Below are positions 8,286 to 16,382 of a stretch of DNA of 35,370 bases, piece by piece. The notes under the pieces were generated by a model. It was not told the DNA's origin and did no database searches. It saw only the letters and a list, made by a program, of their open reading frames with translations. A program made the translations under genes and the position numbers. Position 1 is the stretch's first letter. Every line of letters starts with the position of its first letter. The stretch is taken from positions 1 through 35,370 of the forward strand of contig QQRX01000015.1 in the NCBI GenBank assembly GCA_003602595.1, given 5' to 3'. This DNA comes from Candidatus Poseidoniales archaeon. GTDB lineage: Archaea > Thermoplasmatota > Poseidoniia > Poseidoniales > Thalassarchaeaceae.

Positions 8286-9230
8286 ATGGAACTTTGGTTA
8301 GATTGTTCTAATGAATATTCTGAAAAAAATTCTATTTATGCCGATAGGATTTGGGAAGGTGATTTACCTGATGTTGCAGAAATTTACCTGGAAGACGATA
8401 AGAGTCAAAATGAAGCTTACTCGATGATTGGGTTATCTCCTTGGATATTGGTTAGATGTAAAAATTGGAAAATGATACCACTGGAAAATCTAATATCAAG
8501 GTCTTTGGGGACTGGTACGAAAATAGCAGTTTCGATAGATGAAAAGATAGAGATTGAAGGTGCTGCATACGCACTTGAGCATGGAGTAGACGCATTACTG
8601 TTGCCTAACGATGATGAAATTTGGATTAAGGCAGTAAAAATAAGAGAGAATAAAACAACTGATGAACAAAAAAAGGAAAATGATGTAAGTAGGCTAAATG
8701 TGGCTAAAGTGACTTCGATTGAATCTGGAGGTTTTGGAGAAAGAGTTTGTATAGACCTAATTGAGAGATTGAAAGAAGGAGAGGGAATAATGGTTGGCTC
8801 GACCTCGAATGCATTGTGCCTTGTTCATGGAGAGACTTTAGAATCTGAATTTGTGCCTTCTAGGCCCTTTAGAGTGAATGTAGGCGCAATACACTCTTAC
8901 ATACTAGTGAAGGATGATGGGACAAAATACCTTAGTGAATTAGTCTCCGGTGAAAAAGTAAAAATCATCAATTGTGATGGAAATGAGAGGTATGCTTCAA
9001 TAGGCAGAATAAAAATTGAAAGACGTCCTTTTTTGAAAATTTCCTACAGTAATGAACAAATAAAAGGTCAAATAATTCTCCAACAAGCGGAAACTGTAAG
9101 ATTAATAGATAATTTAGGCAGAGCGGTGTCAGTAATTAATATCAAAATAGGAGATGAAATTTTAGTTATGCAGGACTCAAGAATGCGACATATCGGCAAT
9201 GCTATTGAAGGGGAGATGAGTGAGATATGA
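8286..9230 (+). CDS. aroB': 3-dehydroquinate synthase II (archaeal AroB')
   Basis: The 314-aa enzyme performs the NAD-dependent oxidative deamination and cyclisation of the AroA' product to 3-dehydroquinate, replacing classical AroB. The conserved C-terminal two thirds are clear: SGGFGERVCIDL, EGEGIMVGSTSNALCLVHGE, SRPFRVNVGAIHSYI, YLSELVSGEKV and GRIKIERRPFLKI match the MJ1249 family. The N-terminal third is more divergent and has a hydrophilic Glu/Lys-rich stretch near residues 118-132. It starts 2 nt after the aroA' stop, and its own stop overlaps the next start as ATGA, so translation of the cluster is probably coupled. Confidence 0.95.
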   Translation: MELWLDCSNEYSEKNSIYADRIWEGDLPDVAEIYLEDDKSQNEAYSMIGLSPWILVRCKNWKMIPLENLISRSLGTGTKIAVSIDEKIEIEGAAYALEHGVDALLLPNDDEIWIKAVKIRENKTTDEQKKENDVSRLNVAKVTSIESGGFGERVCIDLIERLKEGEGIMVGSTSNALCLVHGETLESEFVPSRPFRVNVGAIHSYILVKDDGTKYLSELVSGEKVKIINCDGNERYASIGRIKIERRPFLKISYSNEQIKGQIILQQAETVRLIDNLGRAVSVINIKIGDEILVMQDSRMRHIGNAIEGEMSEI

Positions 9231-10075
9231 AGACCTTAGGTGAAGGAGAGGCTAGAGGCGGAGTTTCTATATTACATGCACTCGGAACAGGAAAGGGGTG
9301 CTCAGTTGGAGTAAATTTACTTACAAGAGTAAAATTAGTTGATAAAAAATCTAAAAATTTGCAAGACGAACATAAGCTTCTTGATTCCGTGATAAAATGC
9401 TGGAAAGCTGAAGGATTTCCTCTTCCTAAAGAATATGGATGGGACATCTTCAGCGAAGTACCTATAGGACAGGGTCTAAAATCAAGTTCAGCTTTAGCAT
9501 GTGCTGCAATTAAATCTCTTAACTCTGCATCTTGGACGAATTTAAATGACTTTGAAATTATTGATTTAGCAGTTAAGGCTCAAAAACAAGCAGGCTGCAC
9601 AATTACTGGTAGTATTGATGATACATGGGGTGCAATTGCAGAAGGTTGGAAATTAATTGATTCAACTAAGAACGCTTCAGAATCAGTAATAATAGAAGGA
9701 GACATAGAACATTCTTTGTGCGTTCTAATTGCAATTAGAGGAAATAGGAAAAGAGACATAAAAGTAAATTCTTTTAAGGAATATAATACTCTTTTTGATA
9801 AAGCATTGGAATCCATAGAAAGAAGAGAGATTTTTGAAGCATTGACTACCAATGGAATGGGCGTTGCTGCTGCAAATGATGACGATGAAGCCATAAAAAT
9901 ATGCAATCTTTCCATTATTAATGGTGCAATAGCTGCAGGAATAACTGGCTCAGGGCCAGCGATCTGTATAATCTGTTATGAAAAGGAAGTTGAGAAATTA
10001 TCTGGTATAATTAAAAGATATGATATGGATTTGATAAAAACTACATTTTACAGTTTCTCGGAGGAGGAAATATAA
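9227..10075 (+). CDS. aroK: Shikimate kinase, archaeal GHMP-kinase type
   Basis: The 282-aa kinase phosphorylates shikimate at the 3-OH with ATP. It belongs to the GHMP superfamily, not the P-loop AroK/AroL of bacteria. Evidence: N-terminal GEGEARGGVSILHALGTGKG, GHMP ATP-binding motif PIGQGLKSSSALACAAIKSL (79-98), DDTWGAIAEGW in the middle, and C-terminal glycine motif GITGSGPAICII. The start overlaps the aroB' stop (ATGA) and the stop overlaps the aroC start by one base (TAATG). Context in an aromatic operon separates it from other GHMP kinases such as homoserine or mevalonate kinase. Confidence 0.95.
   Translation: MKTLGEGEARGGVSILHALGTGKGCSVGVNLLTRVKLVDKKSKNLQDEHKLLDSVIKCWKAEGFPLPKEYGWDIFSEVPIGQGLKSSSALACAAIKSLNSASWTNLNDFEIIDLAVKAQKQAGCTITGSIDDTWGAIAEGWKLIDSTKNASESVIIEGDIEHSLCVLIAIRGNRKRDIKVNSFKEYNTLFDKALESIERREIFEALTTNGMGVAAANDDDEAIKICNLSIINGAIAAGITGSGPAICIICYEKEVEKLSGIIKRYDMDLIKTTFYSFSEEEI
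10060..10067 (+). promoter_or_regulatory. Strong ribosome-binding site of aroC
   Basis: GGAGGAGG lies inside the end of aroK, 7 nt before ATG 10075. It favours this start over an in-frame ATG at 10081 and suggests coupled but reinforced aroC translation. Confidence 0.7.
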
Positions 10076-11178
10076 TGGGAATGGGACTGGGAGATAAATT
10101 GCGTATTACTTTATTTGGAGAAAGTCATGGAAAATGTGTAGGCGTACTAATAGAAGGTATGCCACCAGGGACTGAAATTGATAATGAGAAATTAGCAAAT
10201 GATATCAAAAATCGAAGACCAGGAAGAAAGGGATTGTCAACCAGAAAGGAATTGGATGAATGTGAAATATTATCAGGAGTTCATGAAGGTGTAGCAACTG
10301 GATGGCCCATATTACTAATTACAAAAAATTCAGATGTGAAGTCCTCTGATTATTCATTTTTACCAGATCAGCCTAGGCCAGGACACGCAGATATGGTTGA
10401 ATACATACGCTCAGGAGGCGTTAATGATCCTAGAGGAGGTGGTTCTCAATCTGCACGTCTGACATTCGGTATTGTCGCTGCGGGAAGCCAAGTAAGAAAT
10501 ATGTTAGAAAATGTAGGATGGAAATGTGAAGCACATTTACTAAGAGTCGGAAAAATTTCTGCAAAACAGCTACTCGAATTGAACAAGGAAAGTTCTCCAG
10601 AACGAAGTGTCAATATGGAAAAATTGAATTGTAAAGATAAAGAAGCAGCAGAAAAAATGTCAGATTATTTAGAAGAAATAAGGATGAGTAAAGATACTAT
10701 TGGTTCCGTGGTTGAATTATTAATTGAAGGTTTGCCGATTGGATTAGGAGAACCCTGGTTTGATGGTTTAGAACCATCATTGGCACGTGGATTGATGGCT
10801 ATTCCCGGTGCTAGAGCAGTTGAATTCTCACACGGAGTAAATTCTTCCTTAATGCGTGGATCAGAGCATAATGATGAATGGATAAATGGTGAAGAAAAAC
10901 CTACTCTAAAAAATTCAGGAAAGAAACTAGTAGATGGTGCTTTAGGAGGGCGTTCAACAGGATCGCCTATGAGTATTAAAATTCACTTTAAGCCACCGAG
11001 TAGCATTCCAAGAGAACAATTTACTTTACATCTTCCAAGTAATGAAATTAGATCTTTGAAAGTTGGCGGAAGGCATGACCCAGTTTTAGGCCCAAGAGCA
11101 GTCCCAGTAGTAGAAGCAGTTGCCATGTTGATAATAGCTGATTTAGGAATTATTGGAGAATATATTAAACATAATTAG
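10075..11178 (+). CDS. aroC: Chorismate synthase
   Basis: The 367-aa enzyme converts 5-enolpyruvylshikimate 3-phosphate to chorismate using reduced FMN. Family signatures in order: FGESHGKCVGVLIEGMPPG, RRPGRKGLSTRKELDECEIL, RPGHADMVEYIRSGGVNDPR then GGGSQSAR, EFSHGVN, GALGGRSTGSPMSIKI, and GRHDPVLGPRAVPVVEA. The length is normal. It is the last gene of the cluster. Its TAG overlaps the stop of the convergent membrane protein gene by 4 nt, and a seven-T run follows just after. It depends on FMN, which the ribB-ribL genes at the right end of the window help supply. Confidence 0.97.
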   Translation: MGMGLGDKLRITLFGESHGKCVGVLIEGMPPGTEIDNEKLANDIKNRRPGRKGLSTRKELDECEILSGVHEGVATGWPILLITKNSDVKSSDYSFLPDQPRPGHADMVEYIRSGGVNDPRGGGSQSARLTFGIVAAGSQVRNMLENVGWKCEAHLLRVGKISAKQLLELNKESSPERSVNMEKLNCKDKEAAEKMSDYLEEIRMSKDTIGSVVELLIEGLPIGLGEPWFDGLEPSLARGLMAIPGARAVEFSHGVNSSLMRGSEHNDEWINGEEKPTLKNSGKKLVDGALGGRSTGSPMSIKIHFKPPSSIPREQFTLHLPSNEIRSLKVGGRHDPVLGPRAVPVVEAVAMLIIADLGIIGEYIKHN

Positions 11179-12107
11179 TTGGTTTTTTTATCTCTAAATT
11201 GTTGTATCCTAAGTGGTAAATTAACAGCAAAAGATCCTGCAATTATCATAAAAATAACCATCGTACCTAAAGCGACACCATAAACACTGGTTAATTCAAC
11301 ACTTTCTCTAAGTCTATTAGCTGAGACGGGATCTATTACTCCAATCATTGCGGGAATTATACGATTAATAAATAATGTAAGTAGAGCAACAATACCGGCT
11401 ATTGAAGGAGCAATGAGCAGAGATTTATGATAACGAGAAGTGATTTTCTGTATACCCATTACGTATACTTCTCCAGTTCTTATTGATGTATCGAGCATAG
11501 AAAATCTAATTATTCCACTAGAAAGTTCAATGAACATTACCAGAAATATTGCATATAATATGAGGAGGAATTTTTGAGCTATTTCTCCTTCTGGAAGAAA
11601 ACTTAGACCGAATTCTACTTTGCTTCCTGCAAATCTTATCGTTACAATTATTAGCATACAATAAGAAATCAATAAGGCTCTTTGATCCCTTTGAAAAACG
11701 CCATACATTCCACCAATTAGTCCTATTCCAATTATTATGAAATGTAATAGTCCTCCAACAAATCCCAACCCAATCATATTGGAAATAGCAAACCATGCTG
11801 TTCCGGTAACTGGAGTTATCATGAAAGTTAGGAAACACAAGAGAACCAATGTGATTGATGAGGCCAATTGTAATGAAGTTACCATCCTATCTGGAGGAAG
11901 AAATTTCATTGAACTTATCACTGGACCTCCAAAGATTGATTCCACCCAACCAGGAACATGAACCTCAGGAATGGCATCTACAGGAATTTCTGTATTCTGT
12001 TTTTGTCGGCCAGCAGCGGCCTTCCTACTTGGAGCTGAAGAGCGGAGTGTGGTACTATCATACAGATGTGCGGTATCACTAGTTTTAGGTTTATTTTCTT
12101 CAGCCAT
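11175..12107 (-). CDS. Polytopic membrane protein of the MoxR/DUF58 module, function unknown
   Basis: The 310-aa protein has a hydrophilic, Lys/Arg/Ser-rich N-terminus (about 1-60) and about seven TM helices. These include LASSITLVLLCFLTFMI, a long hydrophobic pair around MIGLGFVGGLLHFIIIGIGL, IAQKFLLILYAIFLVMFIEL, IAGIVALLTLFI and ALGTMVIFMIIAGSFAV. I recognise no catalytic motif. The start was set at ATG 12107 (GAGGTG 5 nt upstream) rather than the adjacent TTG 12110. It follows DUF58 by 9 nt, so it is the last gene of the moxR operon. It may correspond by position to the membrane protein often found beside haloarchaeal MoxR-DUF58-DUF4350 genes, but I cannot show homology. Its stop overlaps that of aroC on the opposite strand. 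Confidence 0.75.
   Translation of the reverse strand: MAEENKPKTSDTAHLYDSTTLRSSAPSRKAAAGRQKQNTEIPVDAIPEVHVPGWVESIFGGPVISSMKFLPPDRMVTSLQLASSITLVLLCFLTFMITPVTGTAWFAISNMIGLGFVGGLLHFIIIGIGLIGGMYGVFQRDQRALLISYCMLIIVTIRFAGSKVEFGLSFLPEGEIAQKFLLILYAIFLVMFIELSSGIIRFSMLDTSIRTGEVYVMGIQKITSRYHKSLLIAPSIAGIVALLTLFINRIIPAMIGVIDPVSANRLRESVELTSVYGVALGTMVIFMIIAGSFAVNLPLRIQQFRDKKTN
11183..11189 (+). terminator. T-run just after aroC, possible archaeal terminator
   Basis: Seven consecutive T lie 4 nt after the aroC stop. Archaeal RNA polymerase terminates at such T-tracts. It lies inside the 3' end of the convergent gene, so termination would limit antisense overlap. Inferred from position and composition only. 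Confidence 0.4.
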
Positions 12108-12116
12108 CAAAACACC

Positions 12117-13436
12117 TCAAAATCCCCTAGCCCCAGTAAGGGCTGTATTCAGCATCATATCCGGCTCCCAATCCATTACGTACGCACCCAATCCTCTTAA
12201 CTCTGCCATCAAAATATCTCTTTCAGTCTTTAGGACTTCATATCCAGTCCTATCTAATCTTCTAGCATCAAATTCAAATTCTAAGCTACTGGGCGATAAT
12301 ACTGTAACCTCAAAATTTCTTGATCTTAAATCTCTGACAGCATCAACTATAGTTGGATCTTCTTCCAAAGGAGATAGTAATATCACCGGACTGCCTCTAT
12401 TGATGTGAGGCATTATTCGATTGGTCACAATCTTCAATGGAGTATTTCCTTTTGCCATTGAACCAGCTAATTTAGTTAATAAAACATACAATTGTTTTTT
12501 ACCTGTGTCTCTATCTACAGAAGTTATTTCATCTCCATATAACACTAAGCCAACAGAATCTCTTCTGGCTAAGAAATATTGTGAAAGACTGGCTGCAGCT
12601 CTTGTGCTATAAACCAAAGAATTCCTGCTTACAGGGCCTGTTTCGCTTATTTTTCTACTATCAACAATTATTATGATATCACTAACAGCATCCTTTTCAA
12701 ATTCATTTACCATCATTTTTCCATCTTGCCTAGCAGTAGCCTTCCAATTTACTTTCTTCATTGGATCTCCAGGAATATATTCTCTTAGATTATAAAAATT
12801 TGAACCTTCTCCTGGATTTCGAATATTAACTGCGCCAGTGAAAATTTTTGGAACTCTGCTCTTTATCATGGCGTCTTTAATATCTTCCATTTTGGGAAAA
12901 ACAAGGAAATCTTCATACAAATGTATTTCTTTTTCATTATGAAATAATCCAAAGGCGTCCTGTACTCTTACACATACTGGTCCAATAGTATAAAATCCCC
13001 TCAATGGAGTTTCTATAGTGTAAGAAATCTCAGTTTCTCTTTGAGGCCCTAATTCCATCAATACATAATTAGCCCCCTTCTTTATTCTCATTACTTCCGG
13101 TACTCTATCTCGAACTTCCAGTACCTTAGATGTGTTAGATCTATTTTGAAGTCTTAAAGATACATCTATTTCACCATCTTCGAAAATTCTTGAAGAAGAG
13201 ACTTTACGCATGGCCAAGATATTTTGTAGTTCTATTCCTTCATCATTCTGTGTATCGTCTATTCTTCTACCCGATGATGAAACATCTGCGTGACTGGTGC
13301 GAAATGCTGCCCATGTCAAAAAAGAAAGTAAAACTACTGCAACAGTAACCAATTGTTGATTTCTCAATACTAAACCTAGGAGATATAGAGCCACCGCTAA
13401 GGATGCGAACATCGCGGATTTTCTACTCCATGCCAT
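12117..13436 (-). CDS. DUF58 / von Willebrand factor A-like membrane protein
   Basis: The 439-aa protein has two N-terminal TM helices (about 9-23 and 28-44), then a beta-rich region, then the DUF58 core (about 205-260). The core includes NPGEGSNFYNLREYIPGDPM, KKVNWKATAR and the NEFEKD segment typical of the family. A vWA-like fold follows, starting at SDIIIIVDSRKIS; its metal-binding DxSxS motif is degenerate (DSRKI). DUF58 proteins normally work with a MoxR ATPase, here the gene 24 nt upstream, in assembling or activating membrane or periplasmic proteins. GGTGGG precedes the ATG. The specific client is unknown. Confidence 0.9.
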   Translation of the reverse strand: MAWSRKSAMFASLAVALYLLGLVLRNQQLVTVAVVLLSFLTWAAFRTSHADVSSSGRRIDDTQNDEGIELQNILAMRKVSSSRIFEDGEIDVSLRLQNRSNTSKVLEVRDRVPEVMRIKKGANYVLMELGPQRETEISYTIETPLRGFYTIGPVCVRVQDAFGLFHNEKEIHLYEDFLVFPKMEDIKDAMIKSRVPKIFTGAVNIRNPGEGSNFYNLREYIPGDPMKKVNWKATARQDGKMMVNEFEKDAVSDIIIIVDSRKISETGPVSRNSLVYSTRAAASLSQYFLARRDSVGLVLYGDEITSVDRDTGKKQLYVLLTKLAGSMAKGNTPLKIVTNRIMPHINRGSPVILLSPLEEDPTIVDAVRDLRSRNFEVTVLSPSSLEFEFDARRLDRTGYEVLKTERDILMAELRGLGAYVMDWEPDMMLNTALTGARGF

Positions 13437-13460
13437 AATCCCACCAACTCCGTAGAATAT

Positions 13461-14525
13461 TCAAACAGTTGGAACTGGAACAGTTCTCAAAATTTCTTTG
13501 ATTATGTCTTCAGTATTTACTCCTTTTATTTGATGTTCTGGTTTGAGTATCAAACGATGTGCTACTGCTAAATTAGCTATTGATTTTACATCATCGGGAG
13601 TCACAAAATCACGTCCTCTCATTGCAGCAGCCGCACGACTGGTTTTTAACAAAGCTTGAGATCCTCGAGGTGATGATCCCACTAAAACTTGATTATGTTC
13701 ACGTGTTTGAGTAACTATTTCAACCATATACATCCTAACTGCTGGATCTACATATACATCTTCTATTGCTTGCTGCATTGCAACTACACGCGCTGGATCT
13801 GTAATGGTTTCAACTTCAACCGCATCTTTCTTTCTTGCAATACGTCGTGATAATATTTCATCTTCATCGGAACGACTAGGATAACCGACACTCATTTTGA
13901 ACATGAATCTGTCAAGTTGAGCCTCTGGCAATGGATAAGTACCTTCTTGTTCGACTGGATTCTGTGTAGCCATTGTCAAGAATGGTGCTGGTAATTTATG
14001 AGTTACTGTACCAATAGTCACCTGCTTCTCTTGCATAGCTTCTAAAAGAGCTGCTTGAGTTTTTGGAGGAGCTCTGTTGATCTCATCGGACAAAAGGAGA
14101 TTACAAAATATAGGCCCTGGTTTAAATGTAAATTCACCTTTCTTGGCATCATAGATATTTGTTCCTGTAATATCTGCAGGCAGTAAATCTGGAGTAAATT
14201 GTACTCTCTTGAAGTCACAACCTAGTGCATCGGCGAATGTATTGGTCATTAGAGTCTTTGCTAAACCTGGATAATCTTCAAAGAGAAGATTTCCATTAGA
14301 CAGAATATTAACTAATACGTTGTCAATAACATGTGATTTACCAATAATTACTTTCTGTACTTCTGAGCCAATTGCCTGAGCTATTGCTCCAACTGCTGTT
14401 AACTTTTCATTTGTTTTCGATGAGCCGCGAGCTTCGGCTGCCTTCTTCGCATAAGCAGCATCTGTGGCATTTGAGGGCGGTGCTGGTGGTGCTGGTGGTG
14501 CGTCTGCTGGTGGTGTTGCATTCAT
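13461..14525 (-). CDS. moxR: MoxR-family AAA+ ATPase
   Basis: The 354-aa AAA+ ATPase is a chaperone-like partner of DUF58/vWA proteins. The Walker A region is GNLLFEDYPGLAKT (78-91), a close variant of the MoxR G-LLEG-PG-AKT motif with Asp in place of the usual Gly before the Tyr-Pro. Walker B is LLLSDEINRAPP (143-154), followed by TQAALLEAMQEKQVTIG, sensor 1 MATQNP and LPEAQLDRFMF, and a C-terminal lid with SPRGSQALLKTSRAAA. The first 35 residues are a Pro/Ala-rich low-complexity tail, probably a flexible linker. AGGAGA lies 8 nt before the ATG. It sits between the DUF4350-like gene (19 nt upstream) and DUF58, so the products probably act as one membrane-associated machine. Confidence 0.95.
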   Translation of the reverse strand: MNATPPADAPPAPPAPPSNATDAAYAKKAAEARGSSKTNEKLTAVGAIAQAIGSEVQKVIIGKSHVIDNVLVNILSNGNLLFEDYPGLAKTLMTNTFADALGCDFKRVQFTPDLLPADITGTNIYDAKKGEFTFKPGPIFCNLLLSDEINRAPPKTQAALLEAMQEKQVTIGTVTHKLPAPFLTMATQNPVEQEGTYPLPEAQLDRFMFKMSVGYPSRSDEDEILSRRIARKKDAVEVETITDPARVVAMQQAIEDVYVDPAVRMYMVEIVTQTREHNQVLVGSSPRGSQALLKTSRAAAAMRGRDFVTPDDVKSIANLAVAHRLILKPEHQIKGVNTEDIIKEILRTVPVPTV

Positions 14526-14544
14526 TTTTATATCTCCTATTTCA

Positions 14545-16209
14545 TTAATTTTTCTTACCCCAACGACGAATTGCCTGCATCATCTGGCGTAACTCCTTGG
14601 GCGTGTATGTACGGCTTTGGCTATAAGCCAATTCCACAAGACGTGGGTCTCCAATCATTGACTGGACTTCTGCCGGAGGTTTTGTTGCCATTTGATCACG
14701 AGACAAATCGTGATGGACTCTGATCTTAGTAAATAGTGCCTGTTGGACACGTGTCCTATATGTTTTAGGATCTAGCTTCTGAGGTCTTTCGGAAAATCTA
14801 GTTAAGTCGAAGACGTGTCGCCAATTCTCCTTTTGGGGAACTACCATCATTGCTACTAATAACAAAAGCCCAACATTGAGAACCACTAACCATTTCAAAA
14901 AGGTATTAGAAGTTAACAAAACAATTGTACCCATAGTTTCAACAAATGGAGCTGAAATTACACCAGTGATGTGGCGACTTTCATCAAATACTATTTGAAA
15001 ATTAGATTTATCGCCAGCAAAGTTACCGTTCTTAATTTTTGCAGACAATTCTGAATTATCAAATTCCATCATATCATAAATCAATGCATTGAAATAATTA
15101 CCATTACCTAACCAATCGCTATTGCTATTGATTTCCTGATTCCAACAGTTTTCGACAATACATGACTCCCGTAAACCTGTTTTCTTTGCTTCGTCTAAGG
15201 TCCATAAACGATTTGAAAATGCTTCTTCATCTGCGACAAAGGTGATACTTCCTGTAACAGATAATTCGCCAACTCCTCCAGAGAGTGTGCTTCCACTACC
15301 GCCACTACTTACTTGGTCTAATACTGTAATATTATGATAATCAAAGCGCATTATTAATTTTAGATCTCCAGGTGCTGGATTCAAAGGATCACCAGGATCT
15401 CTATTACCCTGAGCATCGATAAAAGCAGAAGTAGATGCAGCTCCAAGTGTCATTATTTCCCTATGGCTTGGATTAGTGATGTCCCTAGTTGAAGGTTCAA
15501 ATTTGAGCCCTGTAGGAGCCCTTAACATAACTGGCATACGACAATCTGTTGGATTATTGGTACTAAGACTAAAGGCAGAACAACCTTGTCTTAAAGCGGC
15601 CGTAGACATACTATCGATATCTTGACCTACAGAAGCGACAGTCCACACATTTCTCCATGTTACTATTTGTCCACCATTTGCATCTCTCTTGACTTCTCCA
15701 GATTCATCGAATTCAACCCAATGTTGATTCTGATCAAGTAACCCTCCGACATATTTACCTTTATCTTCATCAAATTTATAATCGAAGTAAGTTACTCCGA
15801 ATTTATTGGATAAAAGATTTGCATTAGAATTATCAGATGCAACTATTACTTTTCCTCCTTTTTCGGTGACGAATTTGTATATCTCTTCTGCTTCTGTCTC
15901 ATCGATTGGTTTTTCTGGACCAATTATCAATAACATAGTCCTATGAGGATCTTTCCAATCATTTACTAACATAGGAGTAGACATAGTATTTGCAATGAAA
16001 TAGTGCTCTTCGTCATCAAGATTATTGCGCATATCTGTTAATTGGGCTAATTGATATATCTCACTATCTCCCGTAGCATATGCAGAATAAGCCGTTTCCT
16101 TACCTGCAACGAATAACATTGGTAAAATCAAGAGTAAAACTACTGTGACCGTGAGTGAACTGACTACAATAGTTGAGAATCTTTCCTCATCTGTTTTTTC
16201 TTCAGTCAT
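14545..16209 (-). CDS. DUF4350-like membrane protein of the MoxR module
   Basis: The 554-aa protein has one N-terminal TM (about 13-35) and a large extracytoplasmic domain. The domain starts with a DUF4350-like part: LLIIGPEKPIDETEAEEIYK followed by FVTEKGGKVIVASDN and NLLSNKFGV (about 92-140). A second hydrophobic region (about 424-455) leads to a basic cytoplasmic tail of about 100 residues ending ELRQMMQAIRRWGKKN. DUF4350 proteins recur in MoxR-DUF58 operons. Start: a TTG at 16218 is in frame, but ATG 16209 has a TATA-like stretch at the leaderless distance and no ribosome-binding site, so ATG with a leaderless message is preferred. It is the first gene of the module. The Gly/Ser-rich linker near residue 300 suggests two extracytoplasmic subdomains. 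Confidence 0.75.
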   Translation of the reverse strand: MTEEKTDEERFSTIVVSSLTVTVVLLLILPMLFVAGKETAYSAYATGDSEIYQLAQLTDMRNNLDDEEHYFIANTMSTPMLVNDWKDPHRTMLLIIGPEKPIDETEAEEIYKFVTEKGGKVIVASDNSNANLLSNKFGVTYFDYKFDEDKGKYVGGLLDQNQHWVEFDESGEVKRDANGGQIVTWRNVWTVASVGQDIDSMSTAALRQGCSAFSLSTNNPTDCRMPVMLRAPTGLKFEPSTRDITNPSHREIMTLGAASTSAFIDAQGNRDPGDPLNPAPGDLKLIMRFDYHNITVLDQVSSGGSGSTLSGGVGELSVTGSITFVADEEAFSNRLWTLDEAKKTGLRESCIVENCWNQEINSNSDWLGNGNYFNALIYDMMEFDNSELSAKIKNGNFAGDKSNFQIVFDESRHITGVISAPFVETMGTIVLLTSNTFLKWLVVLNVGLLLLVAMMVVPQKENWRHVFDLTRFSERPQKLDPKTYRTRVQQALFTKIRVHHDLSRDQMATKPPAEVQSMIGDPRLVELAYSQSRTYTPKELRQMMQAIRRWGKKN

Positions 16210-16224
16210 CCTAATCAACCCTAA

Positions 16225-16253
16225 TTAAAATAAAATAAGTAGGTAGCACCTAC
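16225..16253 (-). promoter_or_regulatory. Candidate promoter with palindrome for the MoxR module
   Basis: On the minus strand GTAGGT-GCT-ACCTAC (16253-16239) is followed directly by a TATA-like TTATTTTATTTTAA (16238-16225), 16-29 nt upstream of ATG 16209. The TATA placement fits a leaderless archaeal message. The palindrome sits where TFB contacts the BRE, so a repressor there could block initiation. The rest of the 173-bp gap (16210-16382) is AT-rich with no gene. Confidence 0.4.
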
Positions 16254-16382
16254 AATGCCTTTGCGACAATAGAATTACAATTATATGTTATTGCCCAAAG
16301 TTTCTTGATAAAATTCTAATTTATAATCTTTGGTTTATTTTTTACATCTATCTAGTATGCCTTTTTTTGATATTATTTGTCT

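Noticed and set aside
11971-12408. 145-codon open frame on the + strand
   Set aside because: It is antisense to two well-supported genes (membrane protein and DUF58) and has no recognisable motif or ribosome-binding site.
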